Below are positions 41,290-53,834 of a DNA stretch of 64,000 nucleotides, piece by piece. The position numbers and the translations under genes are program-made. Below the pieces are notes generated by a model. It searched no databases. It was not told the origin of the DNA and saw only the letters and a list, made by a program, of their open reading frames with translations. The first letter of the stretch is position 1; each line of letters begins with the position of its first letter. The DNA is from Ceriagrion tenellum. Its lineage: Eukaryota > Arthropoda > Insecta > Odonata > Coenagrionidae. The stretch spans positions 27,213,925 through 27,277,924 of the forward strand of contig OY720637.1 of the NCBI GenBank assembly GCA_963169105.1, in the 5' to 3' direction.

Positions 41290-43845
41290 TTCTCATTTCG
41301 AGTCGTCTAACTAGTAACCTAAATCTATGCGGTTGACATAGCATTTCAGATAGTTTTCAAAACCGTTAGACTTGTGAAATAGAGTCAAGCTCGAGTCTAC
41401 ACAGACCACTTAACTGAACATTTAATTACGCTTTCAATTAAGTGCGCCGTATAGACGCTCTATTGTCAGTTAAGTGATGGGTTCATTTAAGTGGACATGG
41501 GAACCCGTAGTTAAGTTGACTTGGGTGATATCAAAATCAAGGAAACTTGAACTGCACGGCCTTTTAATGTAACAAAATTAGGTAAATAATTTCTCCAATG
41601 GCAATAATTTTTGGCACCACTCATCAAAAGAAAAAAATTAATACTATTTGCTATGTTGGTTCATGGAAATGTCAGTGACCAACCACAGCCTCTCAACCAG
41701 AAAAACCCACTGTCGGTGTTTACAGTAATGTTAACCCCTTGCCTGTGACCACTCACAGACACACACTCAACCCGATATGGGATCTTTCACAGGGCTAAAG
41801 ATAGCCCGTTAAGGACACCTGGGTTATATCCACAAACACACCATCTGCGAATGTTTACGGGAATATAAATTCCACGCCAGGGACAAACACAGAGCAATCA
41901 CACTCACAAGCACTCAGGAAAAAAATCACTCACTCACAAGTTCAAATGGGCCCAACTTCTGGGAGAATCAGGCTCGAGAGGAGCTTGGTCCAAGAAAGAC
42001 ATGACAGGAAAAGACGAGGGTGTGCGTCGGATACGCGTATTTCGGCCACAAGGTGTTACACAAAGTTACTTTCAACCTTGTGTTGTCAGTGTATTTTCCC
42101 ATCCTTCTCAGCCCATTCAACCCTCGCGAGGGTGGAATGGGTTCACGGACCACTTGTCTGCGTCTGTGTGGGTTGAAAGAAGTCACTGAAGAAATACTAC
42201 ATCGAATGGGAGATAGCAATCCCATTGAGGAAAGGAGAGAGCTCTGGAGAGGCGAACGAGCTCAGCGGTGAAGGACGAGCCAAGCAGCCGGTCAGAGAAA
42301 ATGATTTCTTCGGAAGGAATTCCATTTTGGAAAAGGAGATATATTGGCGATTGATTAATAAAAGAAAACTTCGAGAGGGACGCGAACTGTCTTAAAAATT
42401 ATCGTTTATATGGTGAATAACTTTAATTATGACGATTATATATGCTCAGTTATTTACCCAAGACTGGTGTGATAGTTGAGAACAAGGCTCACCTTGAACT
42501 AAAATGATATGTGTGAACGGTACTAATTATGAAAAGGTGTGGGGACCATTATTTTTATGGTCACGGGTGGTTTTTCTGCGATATTCTTACGACAAGGAAA
42601 TTGAAATGTTCCATTGACGCATGTGAAGGAATGAGGTTCCTTCCGAAGCGCAGAATATTCATTTCATAGGTCAAATGCTCGACTCGCAGCCCTAGAATAC
42701 CTCGAAAGGTTATTCTGCTTTTCACCTCCTCCTAAAACGCGAAGATGGTGCACGTGTTAGAAGACAGGGAACATTATCGAAGGGTCAAGTATAATGAAGA
42801 CAGAACAGCCACTTTGGGAAACTTGTATATTTAACAAGATATAGCGAAAGCGTCTGATCACACGTTCCATGTGTCAATGCGGGCCGACCTCTGCTGCGGC
42901 GATATCGCAAGTGGAGGTAAATAAACATGAACCGGCATCCAATAATCCTTTACAAATTGGCGTCCAAGGTGGACGAACAATTCAGTAAATGATCGGATAG
43001 GTATCCTTCCGCTCGTTCTGACACGTGAAACTCCATTCAACTTACTGAGCTCCTTCCGACACGCGAAAATTACACTTCGAGAAAAATTCAGGAGTCTCAT
43101 GTACGATTTTGACTCCGAAGAGATGATGAGGCTTCTTCATCGATAGCTTGGACTACTCAGTTTTAATAAGGTAGGTGGACACTATGAGTGTTGGGTTTAA
43201 ACGCTATGTTTCTACCTTTTACGAAACAGAACCACGAATATCAAGCCATTAAGTGATGTACCTCGGAGCAGCCTGAGCGTGAAACATTTGTTCAATTTTA
43301 AAGTATCACAGAAGTGGCTCGTATGCTGACACGCCAATGATTCTCGCCCTCATAGGGATGGATGGCATGCAACCTATAAATTACAGAAGTGGATTCGTCG
43401 TTTTTCCTTGACTCTGGGCCCCCATAGCGTTATCTTTACCATGTGCTACCATACGGCGTTATAAGAGGCACTTTGCGAGTTAAACAAATTTTTTAATAGT
43501 GACTAAATGATGAATGAATCGCGATCATGTAAAGGAAACGTATCTCCAATTATTCCCACTATTTAAGAAATAGTGTGAGAATTTTTTATGTCGATATATT
43601 TTTATTTGTAATAATTTTCTTGTAATGGCAATAGTTCCGAACATTTTAGTTCAAAGTGCTTAGTCAAAGTGAGTATTTCTTAATTGGATTTTTAAAACCT
43701 AATATAGGGGTTGATCTATCTTCTTTCAAATAGCAACATATATGTATGTCCGTTTGTCAATAGACGAGGGAGAATATAACATCAGAATGTAAATATGAGT
43801 GCGCCATTGGTCTTCGTGCAAGGGAAAAGTCGGCCGGTGATAATA
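41290..43845. other. Long spacer, no supported gene
   Basis: A cluster of TTAAGTG/CACTTAA motifs lies at 41405-41510 (CCACTTAACTGA and TCAGTTAAGTG form an inverted pair 60 bp apart). Frames at 41946-42271 are unrecognised. ACGGCGTTATAAGAGGCAC at 43452-43470 resembles GGGCGTTATAAGTGGCAC at 45743-45760 beside a PLE-type hairpin, so a small repeat piece is likely there. Confidence 0.35.
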
Positions 43846-43849
43846 ATCT

Positions 43850-44745
43850 ACATCTAATTACTACCCTGAGAGCCGCCACTTGGGCGTGTGGCAGGGGGTG
43901 TTAGTTCACCAGCCGTGTAAATATGTAAGGTTTTGGCAGATGAAATGGTGACATGTCCTATGAGACTGTGTTTGGAGGAGCTCAGTTTCTATTGTGGTCG
44001 CTTATTGTGCGCGGAAAGAACGAGTTTTTGCACCTATCTGATCGGCAGAGTATCTCTCTTATTTTATCGCATCTGTCAGACCTAGAAATGTAGTGAGGCG
44101 TCATGATAATATTCTCTGTGTCGCTCTGAAAAATATCAGTTCAGAATTTATCAAGCAGCCTAAGCCTAGCGTGCAGCCTCCGAGTCTCTAGGGGCTCCCA
44201 CCCTAATCCCTCTAACAGTTGTGTAACACTATACATTCGTACTTAGCAGTTTTTAACGAAGCGAGCTGCTTTTCTTTGTACTTTGTTAATTTTTTTGATT
44301 AAATCTTTATGACCAGGGTCCCAAATGCTCACGGCGTATTCGAGGTGTGGCCTAACCAGTGCGAAGTAGCATCTCTCTTTTACTTTTTCTTTCAAGGACC
44401 TTCCTATTATACGCTTAACAAAACCTAGTTTCTTTAATGCTGAGCCGCATATGTTTTGTATGTGTGTTCCCCACGATATATCAGAAGTTAAGGTAATTCC
44501 AAGATATGTTACTGTATTTGAAGATTCTATGTTTACTCCACCCACGGTGTAGGTAAGGCTTTTTTGTGATGACTTTTGCAGGAAGTAAACTGTGGTGCAT
44601 TTACTAATATTTAGTTCTAAACCCCACTCCTGGCACCACGAATGGACGTTCTTAAGGTCAGATGATAGAACCTCAAATTCGGCGTCTTCGCTTATTTCAC
44701 GGCAGATTACTATCGTCTTCTAATAATATTAATTCACTGATAATT
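43850..44745 (-). pseudogene. LINE-A 3' half
   Basis: Good copy of the 3' UTR and coding end. The frame 44243-44545 reads VNIESSNTVTYLGITLTSDI, SALKKLGFVKRIIGRSLKEK, RCYFALVRPHLEYAVSIWDP and KKINKVQRKAARFVKNC. The upstream part reaches the CQEWGLELNISKC region near 44620 and the SEDAEFEVLSSDL region near 44690. It breaks off at about 44745. Confidence 0.85.
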
Positions 44746-44993
44746 CGAGAACAATAAGGTCTCCTTATTGACTTGCTATGGCTGATCCAGCTAGAAAACT
44801 GCTCGGAAATAAAAAAATTTATTTTTAGCGAAAACTCTGTCGCTATTTAATTGGAAATAAGAAAGATAGACTTTCAAAACTTGGACAGTGGATACTACCA
44901 AATGGTACTGCAAGCTGTCGTCAGAGTGGTCGCTGAAATAGTTATCGTTTAGTTTCATTGCAATGGACAAGCCATTGGACCGCTACTTGAGGT
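44746..44993. other. Spacer
   Basis: Nothing recognised. Confidence 0.3.
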
Positions 44994-45556
44994 TTAAGGT
45001 AGTATGTGCGAGATAGTTCCCTAATCATAATGGAGACTATATTCGATACATACGTTTTAATTTCTTCAGCTGTGAGACACACGAATTAAATATTACATTA
45101 TTAATGGTGCAATAATATAGTTTTACAAAACAGAAATTGTAAGTTATGAAATGAAAATATCTAAATAAGTCATTAACTTGACTCATTTTTTTCACGCGGT
45201 TCGTTTGAAACTCCATCAAAACGGAAGGTTTATTGTGATCCCGAAGAATTTACTGCGGTGACAATATGATTAATTTTCAAAAATAGTTGAAAAAACACAC
45301 AAACTACATACTGTTGATTTTTTGACGAGATCTAAGTGTAAGGAATGCCTCATTTATAATATAAGGTCTCTCTTGAGTGCATACACGCACCATTTCACAT
45401 AACAAATGGCTGGTATTTACTGACAAATATCTCGGAAAATAATGTGGTAGAGGATTAAATTTTTTCTGTCAATGAAATAGTAATATGTTTTTCTTAAAAA
45501 TGAGAACAAATTCAATGATTTCTAGGTAAAATGATATTTTGCCCAAACTACCTTAA
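44994..45556. mobile_element. 555-bp TTAA-flanked MITE, copy 1
   Basis: Element 44998-45552 with TTAA at 44994-44997 and 45553-45556. Ends are GGTAGTATGTGCGAGATAG and the complement of GGTAGTTTGGGCAAAATAT, a terminal inverted repeat of about 16 bp with mismatches. A second copy of exactly the same length lies inverted at 63366-63920. TTAA targets point to the piggyBac group, though the GGTAGT end is not the classical CCC start. No transposase frame (the 60-codon frame inside is chance). Confidence 0.85.
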
Positions 45557-45669
45557 GCTGATTGGGTGTTTAATGAGGTGGGAATTTGGTGTTGTCCTCT
45601 AAAGCGAGGGAAAAATTTTTGGGACCACTCGACTAAAATGTATCGTGTAACATTGTGAAGTGAATGCTG

Positions 45670-45837
45670 TAACTTAAAGAATTCCACTTACATTTTTTAA
45701 TGGCATAGGTTTCCACTTATGAAGTCATCATCAGGTACCACAGGGCGTTATAAGTGGCACTTTTCAAATCACTGACGATGAATTCATAATTCGAAACTAG
45801 GTCGTTAATAAAGTTTATGTGGAATTACTAAGTTACA
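45670..45837. ncRNA. Inverted pair of hammerhead-like PLE termini
   Basis: Outer arms share GTAACTTA and AATTCCAC with their complements. Plus-strand motif: CTGACGA (45772-45778), T, GAATT, CAT, AATTC, GAAAC (45793-45797), then TAGGTC, with a perfect 5-bp helix II. Minus-strand motif: CTGATGA (45734-45728), T, GACTT, CAT, AAGTG, GAAAC (45713-45709), CTATG. The two cores lie about 60 bp apart in opposite directions. Confidence 0.55.
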
Positions 45838-46109
45838 GCTTTCATTGCACAGTGTTAAGCAAGTTCCTCAAAATTTCGCCTGACACAACCAGTCTGATAT
45901 CGTGTAATGTAAACAAAACTGTTTTTCACGCAGTTCTGTTTTTATTTGATGGAAAAATAAACAGCGTCGTCGTTGGTTGTTCACTTTGACGGGGTCAAGT
46001 TAATTCTTTTTTTTTTGCAAGCACATTCGTCGCACCGTAGGTGGGTCTCTCTCACTACCCAGAACTTATGAAATCGTTTCAGGCTTTACATGGTGGAAAT
46101 GCGATATAT

Positions 46110-46258
46110 CCATGATAAAATATAACACAACAATAGTAATATCCACGCTTTAATATATTACTTATGTCGTACACCTACGTATGTCGAAACCATGGTCGGT
46201 GTTGAAGTAATATATTAAAGTGTGGATATTACTATTGTTGTGTTATATTTTATCATGG
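46110..46258. repeat. 54-bp-arm hairpin, PLE-type loop
   Basis: Arms 46110-46163 and 46205-46258 are complementary at 53 of 54 positions. The 41-nt loop holds ACACC, a TACGTA core, GTC, GAAAC, CATGGTC and GGTGT. ACACC pairs with GGTGT, and ACCATGGT is self-complementary followed by C, as in the other motifs, but CTGANGA is lost. Confidence 0.8.
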
Positions 46259-46259
46259 A

Positions 46260-47109
46260 ATCCCAGAACTTATTTCCTCGAGCCTCTGAAATACACAGCC
46301 CTTCCTCGTTTTATTGTCTTTCCCTCTAAGATGTGCTGACGGGCTTATTCTTTGCAATTCCTTCACGAGTTTACTCAACCAGGATCCCGAGCGAGATAAA
46401 CCTTCTGATAGCCCGGAGATAAGGAAGTATATATGCGCTGACTCTTCGGAGGGCAAGTTGCATCGCCATTTCTCGCTTAAGGTCAACGACTCAAGGAACT
46501 CATCAATAACGCACATTTAAAACTTTCTTTAAAAACATACGTACGGCGGGGACGTTAGACTAAATGTTATCCTGATATTAGCCCAATTTTTTTAGGGAAA
46601 GTAACGGTCCTTTGAAGGCATGATTCTTTCGCAATGATTCATATATGTGTAGGTAAGGCATTCGAAGGATCGAGTGAGGTCAAGGTGTCCCTGAACTCCT
46701 GCCAAAGAACTTCTACCTGCGAGAATATTTTTATTTTCCTCAATAGACCGACTTTTTATTAGCATCAGGAGACAAAATCGTAGATAACGTTTACTGTCGC
46801 TAGTTGAATCAGGTCAGCCTGACCAGATGCCAACGCGGCAGCCCCAGTTTGAAAGCTCTCACTTCTCTCAGTAATTGTAACAGTTCCTCAAAATAGGGGC
46901 CAATTTTGGGGGCCTTGGGCCCTTTTTCAGCCCGAATGCCTTTAGTCTAATAGATTCCTTGAACCCGAAAATTCTTCAAAACCGACTTATAGGAGAATCG
47001 GTTCGGTAGTTTTCGAAAAAACATTTACATAACTATATAAATATAAACATGCGTGTAAGAATTGCTCGTTTAATAGTATAAAATGAGTTAATCACTACGT
47101 TTACAAATC
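46260..47109. other. Spacer, nothing recognised
   Basis: Open frames at 46253-46520 on both strands are complementary shadows with no recognised product. Confidence 0.35.
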
Positions 47110-47345
47110 GAACTCAGATCGATATCGTATTGGACCGATCTGAACATTCTCTACCAGCCGACTCGGATCATCTGGCTTACCAATGCGAAATCGATTCAAA
47201 TACCGATTTAAATCGGTTCATATCGATTTGAAATCTCAGACTGGCAGAGAAAGCGGGCCGAGTTACCCCGCTTCTTATATCGATCCCACTAGCCCGTTGC
47301 GTTTACCATACCGAGCTGAACCGGCCAAATCGATCTGAGTCCGAT
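47110..47345. repeat. ATCGAT-rich inverted repeat element
   Basis: ACTCAGATCGAT at 47113-47124 and its exact complement at 47329-47340 mark the ends. In the centre, 47188-47229 forms a 42-bp imperfect palindrome built on CCGATTTAAATCGG with ATCGATT flanks. The interior is GC-richer than its surroundings. Probably a small MITE. Confidence 0.6.
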
Positions 47346-50300
47346 TGGTAATTGTTGTGTATATTTACGGTTTGTGCTACTAGTCGCAACGCAAGAGCCA
47401 TTGACTGAAGGAAAAGACGAAAAGAGAGAGGGAGTGATGTGAAGCCGGAAGCACATCTGTCTATAATTGCCTCAGTAAAGTGAAAACATGGATTGCACAG
47501 TAGAAACTTCTGCTCCGAAACATCACCAGACACAATTTAAGGTCCATTCTAGAAAAAACCTTTGCAGCTTCCAAATTCGCTAATTTAAGTATTTATTTGC
47601 ATTTATTTACATATAAATATGTAAAATATACAAAAGATGTAACTTATTAGTATGGATTCACGTGCGTAGGTATATCACATAGAAAATGTGCTGAATTTGC
47701 ATTCTGAGTGTCTTAAGGTCCCTTAAGTGAAAAAAATTATGTATATCCATAAGTTGTTTTTTATAAAACAAAACAAAAATAATATAATTATGAAGGTTGG
47801 AATATGACAGTGAGAGGCAAAAAGGTGAATGAACAGGAGAGAAGTCTCACCTGTTCATTCATGCCAATAAAAAAATACAGCCGTCCAAATGCAAATCAGA
47901 CAAAAAACATATTTTTTCCTGATTAGCTTCCGCAGGCCTACAATCCAAGTCACGCATTGTCGCCGGCGTATTTTTTATTGAAATGCTTGAAAGGCTTCAT
48001 GAAAAGCTCGGAAAAATGAATTTGTCTCGTGCCTTCGCTTAACTTCTCATTTTGGTGGCTCATCCGTAAAATGACTAAAATGTCATGCCCTTTATGCCCT
48101 ACTATAGGTACTCATGGACAAAAAGTGTCTTCTTTTTACGCGCGTTCTATCTCTCTAAGCTAAAATTTTCACCATATGAATTTTGAATTCATCATTGGTC
48201 GTTTAACATCCTCAGTCCCGAGACATATCCAGCATTATTTCTGGAAAATTCTTCATACTTGCGTTTTTCGTTGTTCGCCATGTTTGCAGAGTTAATATCT
48301 CTGCCACGCGACGGGCGATTTCTGTGAATCAAGCTTCTTAATGATGCTGCCACTTATCAGCAAGTGGCGTTGACAATATTTTGCGTTGCTGAGCGGGAAA
48401 AAATTCAAACGTCTGTGTATTGTGTACAATACGCCAGGACCGAGGAGGTTAATCTTAAGATTAGTTGACTGTAGCCCTCCAAGTGCTTGAATTTCGAAAC
48501 TGAATCGAATCATGCATTTCTCAAAAACATTTGCCAACTCAAAGAAAAGCTGTTGAAATTGTGAATGCAATAGAAGTGTGAAATATGCTCAGAGAATTGA
48601 ATGACAATGAAATATAGACACCAATTCGCGAAAGTGATTAGGTTAATATCTTTAATTGAGTTTATATCTTGGAAATTGAGGTCAAAATGCGACAATTCAA
48701 TACGCATGGCGCAGCAGTCAATTAATGTGACCAGAAGTATTTGTTAAAAGTGTAGCTGTCAAAAAACTTGCATATTTTTTATCTTTATCTTAAATCCTGA
48801 TAACTAATACCGTGATCAGTGAAGGCTATATTTTTTTAACTATTCATGCGGAAAGATAGATTTCATCACTTTCTGTCACTCTGACGCGGTGAGACCTCTA
48901 CATTGGAAAAATTGCTCGATATTTAAGTTTTGCATAAAAACTACAAACCCTTTCTTCAGATATAACAAGCGCGTTGCAACTTAATTTGTTCCATTCTTAT
49001 GGTGTATTCTAGTTCCGAAAAAACTGGTTTAATTGTAAAATCTAAGAGACTGAAGTTATCTGAAAAGATTTGCTGAAGGAGTTATATAAGTGGCAAGAAA
49101 AGGAGGCATTCCTTGAAAGAAGAGGAGAAGATAAGAAATTTTGGGCAATTTTAAGACATGGAACAAATGAGACAACTTCAAAAAGCATTGGAAATCGGAA
49201 TTAATATTGGAAATATGATGACTTTTCAAAGTAAACGCGCGAGGAAACTCCCTGAGGTCTAGGAGAATGCAGGAAAAATATCAAAGAAGTAAATATTTAT
49301 TTTTTCGAAAATCTATCACTATGATTGCATAATATCTCTACAGAAAGGTGTAGCTCTGTAGGCGCTAGGGAAGAAATTTTTCAACGCGAGCCGGAACTGT
49401 GAACGCTGGATATTATATTTGACCGCAGAACCATTGCAACTATGTGCGCAGAATTCTTTATCAATTTTTCAGTGACTGAAGTCCGTGAACAGTTTGTTTG
49501 GTAAGGCTAAAAAACTCGAATTTGAATGTTTGATGAAGAAATTTTATTTTACGCTCAAATTGATTAAAGCTGGCAGTTTTTTTAACTTGCGTTAAAAAGT
49601 CTTAGATCCCCAATAATTTGATAAAGACATTGGGGAAACACGAAAGCGATTACGTTATGAAAAATAGCATTACTTCACGGTATTCGCTTTCGGAACAATT
49701 CTTTTCATCAGAAACCTATTGGTTATTATGAAAATTTTCAAAAGTTTGTTATCGTCGGGTTGACATCAAAAAACTGGAACAAATAAGGTGAATTTTCCGC
49801 AATAAACAAGAGAATACGAGATTATTACGATGAACTGGTATACAGAATGATATAATGAGGTAGCATTTGGTTACCTTAATGAGACTTTCTCGGGTGGCTT
49901 CGTAACGAGACGCTATGTTATCCTCATGTTTCCCCGGGGATTTAACATGAGGACTCATTTTTTTAACGAAGCGGTCCTGCGAGTATATCGTATCCCTCCT
50001 GGTGAATCGTGTTCTTACCGATCTCTTAGCCTTTCCATCGCTCTTCGGCGATGTCTTGGATCCGGATCAGATGTTGCGGTGAAGGAAAAAAAAGGGCTGT
50101 GTTTTGTTAGTGCTTTGTTTACATGTGAAGAGAAAATATGAGAGTTGAGCAACTAGACAGGTGCATGATAGAAGATTGAATATCGTAAGAGGAAGAATAA
50201 ATTTAGTGTTGGAGCTTCTTTAGATGGAATTTAGAAATATCTCATAAGCCATAAACAGTTTCTCTCGAAAAATATACACTTAAGGCATTTATATTTACAA

Positions 50301-51264
50301 AATATTAAATTTAGGCATGTAGAATGACCCTGTTTGGCAGAGGAGCTTGTGCAAAACAGAGGAAAGCTAATTAAACAAAGATTTTACAAGCAATAAAAAT
50401 TTCATGGCCGAGAATGATTAAAATCAAAGGGACGGAGTAATCTCTCTCAAGGAGTGGATAAGGAAAGATGTTCGAAGAAATCCCTCCGAAGAAGAATAGA
50501 AAAGTAATTATGAGACATATCAGTCAGCTGTGAACAGCTAAGTCCAGAGAACTGACTTCGATGAATTGAATCGAGGGAAAATTGAGAAGAGAGCTGTGGT
50601 AAACCGACCTTGGGACTCATGACTGCCGATAACGATGAAAATGGAAGCTTGTATGAAGCGCTGTACGAATTTATTTGGGTGCTGCAATAAATTTGTTTCC
50701 TAAGGCTATTGTCGATGATTGGGTTTTCCTAGTTTGCCCCCACTGATGAAAAACATTTCAAGAGTACAATCCTACATTCTTGCGAAAGATACTTTATCGC
50801 TTTTGAAATGATTGGAGCCCCTTGGAAGGAAGAAAGGCCTTGAACGAATTAGAAGGACTTAAAGACGGAAGTCTCGTCTGAGCTGTGTGCATTGACGCAA
50901 TGAGAATATTGGATGGGCCCATGATTGATCGAATAAGCGTCCGGAATATGCCGTAATTGCTTCGATAAGGACGGGTAACATTGCTCGGAGGTTATTCCAA
51001 CTGTGCCCTTATATTCATTTCGTAATTTGTCACCACATTACGTGGCAAATACTTAAGTTAGATTACGACATACCTTTTGTGAAATATATTATTTTTGCCC
51101 CATCCAATTTCAAAATTGAGTTAGCCTGAGACAAAGTAAAATTTTTCAACAAATCGTAAGAAATTTTCTTAAAATCAAGATCATGGTTCAAATGATTACG
51201 TACATCAAAAGAGTAAACGAAATTATTTGTGCTAATGTGAGTCGTTTAGCTCAGATTTGAAGAT
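47346..51264. other. Long spacer, no supported gene
   Basis: About 3.9 kb of AT-rich DNA. CACCTGTTCATTCA and its complement form a small hairpin near 47822-47862. Open frames (47303-47533, 48292-48707, 49749-50141) match nothing I know. This is the least repeat-marked stretch of the window, so it may hold single-copy non-coding or intronic DNA. Confidence 0.35.
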
Positions 51265-51360
51265 TGTCTGGATGTGGTTCTATATCTAGTTCTACATCTA
51301 GTTATTACTCTGCAATTCACCACAAGAGTATTTGGTAGGGGGTGCTTTTCACCAACGTGA
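51265..51360 (-). mobile_element. LINE-A' 3' end fragment
   Basis: TCTACATCTAGTTATTACTC, CTGCAATTCACCACAAGAG and GGTAGGGGGTGCTTTT match the tail and 3' UTR start of LINE-A' (compare 58557-58610 and 52480-52540). Confidence 0.6.
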
Positions 51361-51746
51361 ACTACAGAGAAGAAATTTACTTTCACCAACAAACACCTCA
51401 CTATCAGCATACTATAAATGCTACAGAAAATACTAAAATAATCTTTATTGTAACTATGTAAACATGAAACAAAAGTCATGCTGGGAGCATGCAAAACATG
51501 GAGTTAGCACTACTATGCAGATTTAGAAACGTGCATTAGAGTGCACATGAATTAATCGGCTAGACTATCTGTCGACTAACCTACTTCGAAGTGCTGAGAA
51601 ATAGGAGCGTAAGGTGTTCATAAGAAGTATAGTTTATGCCTTAAAAGTTTTAACGTAGATATATTTCGATTCATTATTCACCAACATATGAAGAGGACTG
51701 TGGTATGTTGTATATTACGGCAATCTACATACTGCGAACATGAATG

Positions 51747-52319
51747 TACGGTCGGATTCAAATGTATTGCAAAGAATCGAGCGGCGCCACCTACGCTTCT
51801 CAAGGAAATCGAGTTTCACTTACGGCGCTGTTATTCTTTGCTACGCAACGCTATCTATTCAGCTGTTTATTTGCACTATTCAAATGGTAATAGTTGACCA
51901 ATTGCCTATTTTGTGCTAACTTGTTATTACACTTTAGTTTTTGTTTGGATTTACGATTTGAGCATGGATAATTATTATTTATTAATCACAACTGTCACTC
52001 TAAATGATACATTACGTTGTATTTACCGTAAGTATATTGTATGCCAAGAACGATCTGTGTTTAATAATAAAGTTTGGTATTTCAATTTATCAATACGTCG
52101 CAGCATGTCATTATTATTCGAGCTGACCATATTATGTAATGACAAGTTAGCACAAAACAAGCAATTGCTCAACTGTTACAATTTAAATACGTGCAAATAA
52201 ACAGCTGAATAGATAGCGTTGCATAGCAAGAATAACAGCGCCGTAAGTGAAACTCGATTTCCTTGAGAAGCGTAAGTGGCGCCGCTCGATTCTTTGCAAT
52301 ACATTTGAATCCGACTGTA
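51747..52319. mobile_element. TA-flanked MITE with about 180-bp TIRs
   Basis: Element 51749-52317 (569 bp) bordered by TA on both sides. TIRs at 51749-51930 and 52140-52317 are near-identical complements, beginning C(A/G)GTCGGATTCAAATGTATT. The AT-rich centre has no convincing ORF. TA duplication and a CAGT-type start suggest the Tc1/mariner group. Confidence 0.8.
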
Positions 52320-52479
52320 CAAACTCTTTGCGATGACATCAGGTACACTGTCCACCGTTACTCAGCTTGCATTCGCACCATGGTGCGAGATGAATCCATT
52401 CCAGGGATGCAATATTCGACCCAATTTATGGTCAAACCACCCCCATATGCCTGACATTTTAAAGTGGGCAAGACTACAT

Positions 52480-53700
52480 CTGAATCTACGTTATACCCTG
52501 CAAGCCATCCAAAGGGTGTGCGGCAGGGGTTGCTTCCACACCAGGCATGCATGAATGATACGGTAGAACACCGAAATTACATTGAAACCCGCGTACCACA
52601 TATGCAAAGCGCCAATTAAAAATCTAATAGCCAACAAACATTCTATCGTCGATCGTTCCAACATGCAAGGGATACAAAGACTACTACTACATATTCAAAA
52701 TATCATGCATAAATAAGAACATCAATATTTACATCATGCATAAATAAGAACGTAGAGAATATAAAAAGAAAGAAAGATCTACAGTCTAGTTAATCTCACT
52801 ATTCGCACTATTCATGACGACGATCACAGCTGTTATGGTCCCGAATGGTACGCGGAAAAATTACATTTTATACCTATCAGTTCTACAATCTATCTCTCTA
52901 ATTTTATTGGCACGACCTAATCTGCCGTAGTACGAGGGGGTTAATAGTATGTTTTCACGTCGTCAGAGAAATGTTTTTCCTGAAATTTAGTTAAGAGGTT
53001 AAGCCTATAATTTAATCTACTCTGTGATAGCGACTCCCATTCCAATTCCTCTAACAATCCAAACAAACTACTAAAATTATCGTACCATCGTTTTACAAAC
53101 CTAGCTCCTCTTCGCTGTACGTAATCTAACTCTGATATCAACCCCGTTTCGTATGGATCCCATACACTAACAGCATATTCCAGATTAGGCCTAACGATTG
53201 AAAAATAACAGCGTTCCTTCACCCTCTCATCACATTTTTTGAGTATTCTCTTGGTAAAGTCTAGCTTCCTGTATGCTTGACCGCATATTTCCCGAATATG
53301 TTTCCCCCAAGATATGTCGTGAGTAATTGTGACCCCTAAGTACTTAACAGACTCGGCGTTGATTATTTCCATAGTATTAATTCCGTAGGTCCTACCTGGT
53401 CTATTTTTCATTTTCCAAAAGCGAACTGCTACGCACTTTTTTATGTTTAGCTCCATCTGCCACTTTTCGCACCAAGCATGAATTGCAAGTAGGTCGATTG
53501 TTAACGAGTCGCTATCGTCGGAACTGGTAATATCCCTATACACAACCGCGTCGTCTGCAAAGAGTATAAGCTTACTTTTAACGACGTTGCTAATATCATT
53601 TATATATATGAGAAATAAAAGTGGACCAATGAATACATTAAGGAGAAAAGTGCTCAGCTGAACCACTATCAAGGAGATTCCAACTTTCAAAATACGTGCC
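52480..53700 (-). mobile_element. LINE-A' copy, 5' truncated
   Basis: Minus-strand LINE with 3' end at about 52480 (CATCTGAATCTACG tail, then CCTGCAAGCCATCCAAAGGG), a 400-bp 3' UTR shared with 58557-58945, and an RT C-terminal frame at 52941-53690. Related to LINE-A in protein but distinct in the 3' UTR. Confidence 0.85.
52941..53690 (-). CDS. LINE-A' reverse transcriptase, C-terminal 249 codons
   Basis: Reads IGPLLFLIYINDISNVV, KLILFADDAVVYRDI (motif C with both Asp), AIHAWCEKWQMELNIKKCVA, VKYLGVTITHDISWGKHIRE, KLDFTKRILKKCDERVKERC, YFSIVRPNLEYAVSVWDPYE, and LEELEWESLSQSRLNYRLNL. The frame has no stop over 750 bp. The motif B region just upstream is corrupted (VFIGPLLF where VPQGSVLGPLLF is expected) and motif A is gone, so the protein cannot be active. 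Open frame indicates a younger insertion than the LINE-A copies. Confidence 0.85.
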   Translation of the reverse strand: MKVGISLIVVQLSTFLLNVFIGPLLFLIYINDISNVVKSKLILFADDAVVYRDITSSDDSDSLTIDLLAIHAWCEKWQMELNIKKCVAVRFWKMKNRPGRTYGINTMEIINAESVKYLGVTITHDISWGKHIREICGQAYRKLDFTKRILKKCDERVKERCYFSIVRPNLEYAVSVWDPYETGLISELDYVQRRGARFVKRWYDNFSSLFGLLEELEWESLSQSRLNYRLNLLTKFQEKHFSDDVKTYY

Positions 53701-53734
53701 TGTATAAAGGTTGATTCTTCGGTTTTCTGGGGTT

Positions 53735-53815
53735 TCTACCGCATCGTTCTATCTTGATGACAGTATTTCGCCGGCTATCCAAAAGACTTCCTCAGGCCCA
53801 AGTGGCTGTGTGAAA
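53735..53815 (-). ncRNA. Hammerhead-like PLE terminus, single
   Basis: The minus strand has CTGAGGA (53795-53789), A, GTC..., a loop with GGATAGCC, then GCGAAATAC (53771-53763). GAAAC has become GAAAT and helix II is weak, but the order matches the other copies. Confidence 0.4.
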
Positions 53816-53834
53816 TTCACGTGAAATGGTCTAC

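Noticed and set aside
51913..52200. 95-codon open frame inside the TA-flanked MITE
   Set aside because: Crosses from the unique centre into the TIR; no transposase motif.
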